Below, piece after piece: positions 12,900 through 16,121 of a DNA stretch of 16,121 nucleotides. Each line of letters begins with the position of its first letter. Position 1 is the stretch's first letter. A program made the translations under genes and the position numbers. The notes beneath the pieces are model-generated. The model did not search any database and was not told where the DNA came from. It worked only from the letters and a program-made list of their open reading frames with translations. Source of the stretch: an uncultured bacterium (GTDB taxonomy: Bacteria; Patescibacteriota; Minisyncoccia; Phycocordibacterales; UBA9973). Where the stretch lies: positions 1 through 16,121 of the forward strand of contig CAINWY010000075.1 in NCBI GenBank assembly GCA_903854645.1, read 5' to 3'.

Positions 12900-13526
12900 A
12901 TGATAAAAAAGCATATTATTACTATAGCTGGTTCTCTCGGTAGTGGTAAATCATCCACTGCAAAAAAGGTATCAGAAATCCTTAATTATAAACATTATTC
13001 TACTGGGGATTTTATGCGTAAAATTGCAGACCAGATGAGCATCCCATTGGCGGAATTAAGTAAAATTGCCGAAACAGATATTTCTATAGACAAAATGCTA
13101 GATGATAAAAATTTGGAGATAGGACTAGAAGAAAATATAGTTCTAGATTCTAGGCTCGGTTTTCACTTCATCCCTCATTCATTCAAAGTATTTTTAGAAC
13201 TAGACCCTACCATTGCGTCAGAAAGAATACTTCATGACAAAAACTTCAATCCAAATAGGCACAAAGAATCAGATGGAGCTTTTGATACTAGTGAAAGTAT
13301 AAAAGAAAAAATAAATACACGTCTAGATAGTGAGAGAAAACGGTATAAGGATCTTTATCAAATAGAAGACCATACATCCCATTTAAATTTTGATTTAGTT
13401 ATAAATACAGAGAAAATTCCCTTAGAGCAAGTATGTAAAAAAGTTATAGAAGAATATAATGATTGGCTAAACGTCGCGCCAAAAGGACGGTCTTGCGACG
13501 TGATTTCGCAAAATCAAATTTTATGA
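12900..13526 (+). CDS. cmk: Cytidylate kinase
   Basis: This 208-residue P-loop kinase phosphorylates CMP or dCMP. It starts IITIAGSLGSGKSSTAKKVSE (Walker A at 11-18), followed by YKHYSTGDFMRKIA, the nucleotide monophosphate-binding segment, then IVLDSRLGFHFIP and FLELDPTIASERI. The compact form resembles the archaeal-type/Cytidylate_kin2 subfamily more than the E. coli enzyme. Assignment to CMP rather than another NMP rests on this resemblance. The last 17 residues or so (after NDWLN) look unrelated to the family and are encoded by a GC-rich palindromic segment. The TGA stop overlaps the ATG of murE (ATGA), so the two are probably translationally coupled. Confidence 0.85.
   Translation: MIKKHIITIAGSLGSGKSSTAKKVSEILNYKHYSTGDFMRKIADQMSIPLAELSKIAETDISIDKMLDDKNLEIGLEENIVLDSRLGFHFIPHSFKVFLELDPTIASERILHDKNFNPNRHKESDGAFDTSESIKEKINTRLDSERKRYKDLYQIEDHTSHLNFDLVINTEKIPLEQVCKKVIEEYNDWLNVAPKGRSCDVISQNQIL
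13471..13501. repeat. GC-rich inverted repeat at the 3' end of cmk
   Basis: Arms ACGTCGC (13471-13477) and GCGACGT (13495-13501) surround a 17-base GC-rich centre in AT-rich DNA. The segment encodes the non-family C-terminal tail of Cmk and ends 21 bases before the murE start. It may be a small palindromic repeat element. Confidence 0.5.
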
Positions 13527-14923
13527 AAATTCTTAATGATTTACTAGAAGAAATAATTATAATAGAAACACACGGCAATATAGATGCCCCTGTTTCCTCT
13601 GTATCATTGAGCTCAAAGAACATCAAACAGAATTCATTATTTGTTGCTCTGACTGGGAATGTTGTAGATGGACATGATTTTATAAATGAAGTTATAGAGA
13701 AAGGTGCGACTAGTATTGTTTATGAAAAGGAAATAGATGATTTTAAGCCGGGTATTACATATGTGAGAGTTACAGATACCCATAGTGCTATCGGTCTCGT
13801 AGCAAGTAACTTTTATGATAATCCATCACAAAAATTAAAGTTAGTGGGAGTTACTGGTACAAATGGCAAAACTACAACAGCCACACTGTTGCATCAGTTA
13901 TTTCGTGATTTAGGATTAAAAGCTGGAATGATAGGAACTGTTGTAAATAAAGTGAATGACAAGTCATATGAAGCGGAGCGCACGACACCTGATGGAGTCG
14001 CACTAAACGAACTTTTGGCAGAGATGGTAGATGATGGATGTGAGTATTGTTTTATGGAAGTTTCATCACACTCAGTTTGTGAGAAGAGGATTGCCGGTCT
14101 TCATTTTATAGGTGGGATATTTACAAATCTCACATTGGATCATTTAGATTATCATAAAACTATTGATAACTATTGCGATGCAAAGAAAGGATTTTTTGAT
14201 ATATTACCAGCTACAGGTTTTGCGATTGCAAATATTGATGATGATAGGGGTGAGTATATGCTTTCTAGTACAAAAGCTATGAAGTATAGGTTAAGTTTAA
14301 AGAAAGAAGCTGATTTTACAGAGAGATTAGATACAAAACTTTTGGGAGAGTTTAATGTTTATAATATTTTGGGTGTTTATGCTGTTGCAGTATTGCTTGG
14401 CCAAGATGAAACAAAAGTAAAAGAAATTATAAAGAACCTAAATTCTGTACCCGGTAGATTTCAATCAATTAAAAGCAAGGATGGGATAACTGGCATAGTG
14501 GATTATGCACACACTCCTGACGCATTGGAAAATGTATTGAAGACCGCAAATAGTATGAAAGGAAAAGGTAAATTAATTGCAGTGGTGGGTTGTGGTGGAG
14601 ATCGCGATAGGAGCAAGAGGCCCATAATGGCGCGTATTGGATATGATATGAGCGACATACTAATACTCACATCAGATAATCCCAGAACAGAGAAGCCTGA
14701 AGATATACTAGAAGAGATGAAAAAGGGAATAGAAGAACTATATTTTGAAAATAAAGTTTATATCATTACTGATCGCTATGAAGCGATAGAGAAAGCGTGT
14801 GAATTATCAAAATCTGGTGATTATATTCTAATCGCTGGTAAGGGTCATGAAAACTACCAAGAAGTGAATGGTATTAAAACTCACTTTGATGATATGGAAG
14901 AATTACAAAAGAATTTAAAATAG
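13523..14923 (+). CDS. murE: UDP-MurNAc-L-Ala-D-Glu:diaminopimelate ligase MurE
   Basis: MurE adds the third residue to the peptidoglycan stem peptide in the cytoplasm. Seen here are the UDP-binding N-terminal domain, the ATP loop VTGTNGKTTT (110-119), the MEVSSHSV and NLTLDHLDYH motifs, Lys221 in YCDAKKGFF (the usual carbamylated lysine), GEFNVYN (275-281), and TSDNPRTEKPEDI. DNPR (385-388) is the meso-diaminopimelate specificity motif; lysine-type enzymes differ here. At 466 residues it is slightly short, because the strand region before GEFNVYN (about 255-275) lacks about 30 residues of the normal family. ATG 13523, overlapping the cmk stop as ATGA, is preferred to an in-frame ATG at 13463, since the extra residues would come from the palindromic segment. 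Confidence 0.93.
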   Translation: MKILNDLLEEIIIIETHGNIDAPVSSVSLSSKNIKQNSLFVALTGNVVDGHDFINEVIEKGATSIVYEKEIDDFKPGITYVRVTDTHSAIGLVASNFYDNPSQKLKLVGVTGTNGKTTTATLLHQLFRDLGLKAGMIGTVVNKVNDKSYEAERTTPDGVALNELLAEMVDDGCEYCFMEVSSHSVCEKRIAGLHFIGGIFTNLTLDHLDYHKTIDNYCDAKKGFFDILPATGFAIANIDDDRGEYMLSSTKAMKYRLSLKKEADFTERLDTKLLGEFNVYNILGVYAVAVLLGQDETKVKEIIKNLNSVPGRFQSIKSKDGITGIVDYAHTPDALENVLKTANSMKGKGKLIAVVGCGGDRDRSKRPIMARIGYDMSDILILTSDNPRTEKPEDILEEMKKGIEELYFENKVYIITDRYEAIEKACELSKSGDYILIAGKGHENYQEVNGIKTHFDDMEELQKNLK

Positions 14924-14928
14924 AATAA

Positions 14929-14960
14929 TTACATATATACGCCGGGGCTGATATATGTAA
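14929..14960. repeat. Perfect 10-bp inverted repeat between murE and murD
   Basis: Arms TTACATATAT (14929-14938) and ATATATGTAA (14951-14960) flank a GC-rich centre containing GCCGGGGC. It occupies most of the 47-base gap and ends ten bases before the murD ATG. No T-run follows, so it is not an intrinsic terminator. It could be an operator, an mRNA processing hairpin or a repeat element. Confidence 0.55.
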
Positions 14961-14970
14961 AAGATACTAA

Positions 14971-16121
14971 ATGATAAAAAATTACAAAAAACAATTTAAG
15001 GGCAAGAAAATTACAGTCATGGGATTGGGACTTTTGGGCAGAGGGATTGGATATACCAAATTCTTGGCAGAATGCGGAGCTGATCTGATAGTGACAGATT
15101 TAAAGACAAAGGAGCAATTGGCAACATCACTCAAAGCTTTAAGTAAATTTAAGAATATTAAATATGTATTAGGGGAACACAGACTGGATAATTTTAAAAA
15201 CAGGGATATGATTATGAAGGCTGCGGGAGTGCCTATCGATTCCATCTATATAAAAGAAGCGAAAAATAATGGGATACCAGTAGAGATGGATGTATCACTT
15301 TTTGCTAAAACTGCGAGAGCGGTAATGGTGATAGGGGTGACGGGCACTCGTGGCAAGAGTATGACGACCACTCTTATATATGAGATACTCCATGCAAATG
15401 AAAAGTTCTTGAAAAAGAACGTTTATGTCGGGGGGAACCTTCGTGGTGTTGCTACATTACCACTACTTAAAAAAGTAAAAGATGGAGATATCATTGTTTG
15501 CGAGCTAGATTCGTGGCAACTTCAAGGGTTTGGTGATGCCAAACTTTCTCCCTCTATATCTGTATTCACCACATTTATGCCGGACCATATGAATTATTAT
15601 AAAGACAATACGGAAGACTATTTTGGGGATAAGGCAAATATTTTTAAATATCAGAATAAAAGTGATACTCTAATAATCTTGCCAGATATGAAGAAATGGA
15701 TTAAAAAGGATGATATAAAAGGCAAACTAATAGTTACGGACAGGAATGAAGTAGATTCTTGGAAATTTAATGTAAAAGGGGATCACCATAGGAATAATCT
15801 ATCTTGTGCAGTAAAGGTTGCAGAAGTTCTAGGTTTACCCGAAATTAAGATTAAAAAAGTAGTTTCAAAATTCAAAGGATTAGAAGGGCGTCTAGATTTC
15901 TTGAAAACATATAAAGGTATAAAAATATATAATGACAATAACGCTACGACACCCGAGGCTACAATTGCCGGTATTGAAGCACTTCTACCCCACAGGCAAG
16001 GCCTGTGGGGTAAGGAGAAGAAAATAGTGCTTATTTGTGGTGGTGCAGATAAGGGATTAAATTTGGATAATTTTGTAAAAACTGTGAATGAGAATTGTAA
16101 GAGCGTGATAATGATACCAGG
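14971..16121 (+). CDS. murD: UDP-MurNAc-L-Ala:D-Glu ligase MurD, partial (3' end cut by window)
   Basis: The first 383 codons of a Mur ligase run off the window end. The N-terminal Rossmann-like domain KITVMGLGLLGRGIGYTKFL (13-32) is MurD-like, and the gene follows murE. The ATP loop is VTGTRGKSMTT (123-133), with Arg where the family has Asn. ELDSWQLQGF (178-187), PDHMNYY (204-210), Lys221 in FGDKANIF (probable carbamylated lysine), GRLDF (306-310), DNNATTPEAT (322-331, for the usual DSKATN) and ICGGADKG (355-362) complete the pattern. The variants are consistent, not random decay, and may be a lineage type. Residues 339-348 are encoded by a perfect GC-rich palindrome. MurD adds D-glutamate to UDP-MurNAc-L-Ala. 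Confidence 0.88.
   Translation, partial: MIKNYKKQFKGKKITVMGLGLLGRGIGYTKFLAECGADLIVTDLKTKEQLATSLKALSKFKNIKYVLGEHRLDNFKNRDMIMKAAGVPIDSIYIKEAKNNGIPVEMDVSLFAKTARAVMVIGVTGTRGKSMTTTLIYEILHANEKFLKKNVYVGGNLRGVATLPLLKKVKDGDIIVCELDSWQLQGFGDAKLSPSISVFTTFMPDHMNYYKDNTEDYFGDKANIFKYQNKSDTLIILPDMKKWIKKDDIKGKLIVTDRNEVDSWKFNVKGDHHRNNLSCAVKVAEVLGLPEIKIKKVVSKFKGLEGRLDFLKTYKGIKIYNDNNATTPEATIAGIEALLPHRQGLWGKEKKIVLICGGADKGLNLDNFVKTVNENCKSVIMIP
15986..16012. repeat. Perfect 12-bp palindrome inside murD
   Basis: Arms TACCCCACAGGC (15986-15997) and GCCTGTGGGGTA (16001-16012) surround the 3-base loop AAG. It is 27 bases, exactly nine codons, very GC-rich in AT-rich DNA, and lies between the conserved helix GIEALLP and the strand KKIVLICGG. 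It looks like a small repeat element tolerated in a surface loop. Confidence 0.65.

Noticed and set aside
13463..13522. Earlier in-frame ATG for murE adding 20 residues
   Set aside because: The added residues come from the palindromic GC-rich segment inside cmk, and the ATG at 13523 gives the family start and an ATGA overlap with the cmk stop.
13524..13526. Recoding of UGA as glycine, as in Gracilibacteria or SR1
   Set aside because: The single UGA stop is at the cmk/murE overlap and acts as an ordinary stop; long genes contain no in-frame UGA and use GGN for glycine.
1..16121. CRISPR arrays, insertion sequences, prophage or toxin-antitoxin modules
   Set aside because: No regularly spaced repeats, transposase, integrase or toxin-like pairs were seen; the window is chromosomal housekeeping plus small genes.

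Overview
The window looks like the chromosome of a Candidate Phyla Radiation (Patescibacteria) bacterium, most likely from the Parcubacteria branch. The DNA is AT-rich and densely packed. The proteins are recognisable but short or divergent (ValRS, MurD, MurE). Small one-helix membrane proteins and a free-standing HTH/LAGLIDADG-like protein are present, and most genes lack a Shine-Dalgarno sequence. UGA acts as a normal stop (end of cmk), so the UGA-Gly lineages are not indicated. The lineage is inferred from protein style; no rRNA is present.

Layout. Positions 79-6020 (+): a Wzy/O-antigen-ligase-type polymerase with a C-terminal TPR domain, the lipid II flippase MurJ, and the ribosome GTPase LepA. 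Positions 6021-8131: short genes and three tRNAs. A 36-residue membrane peptide (-) diverges from an FtsB/DivIC-like division protein (+), whose stop codon lies inside tRNA-Gly(CCC). A glutaredoxin follows, then an HTH plus LAGLIDADG-like protein whose stop codon lies inside tRNA-Arg(CCU), then a 71-residue membrane protein and tRNA-Phe(GAA). A strong palindromic bidirectional terminator (8132-8176) closes both sides. Positions 8174-12842 (-): an evenly spaced cluster transcribed tsaD, valS, prsW-like protease, hsp20. Positions 12900-16121 (+): cmk, murE, murD, with murD cut by the window end.

Function. The cell-envelope theme is strong: MurJ, MurE (DNPR, meso-diaminopimelate type), MurD and an FtsB-like protein imply real peptidoglycan synthesis and septation, and the Wzy-like protein implies a surface glycan. 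The rest is translation (LepA, ValRS, TsaD, tRNAs) and proteostasis (PrsW-like, Hsp20, glutaredoxin).

The most interesting pattern is not a gene. At least six starts on both strands carry the same layout: extended -10 element TGN-TANNNT, then exactly six bases, then ATG. This predicts transcription starting on the A of the start codon, that is, leaderless mRNAs. The rule also supports a 36-residue gene that is otherwise easy to miss. Second themes are protein genes that borrow the conserved U8-A9-G10 of a downstream tRNA as their stop codon, and GC-rich palindromic or foreign-looking inserts within or beside tsaD, cmk, murE/murD and murD.
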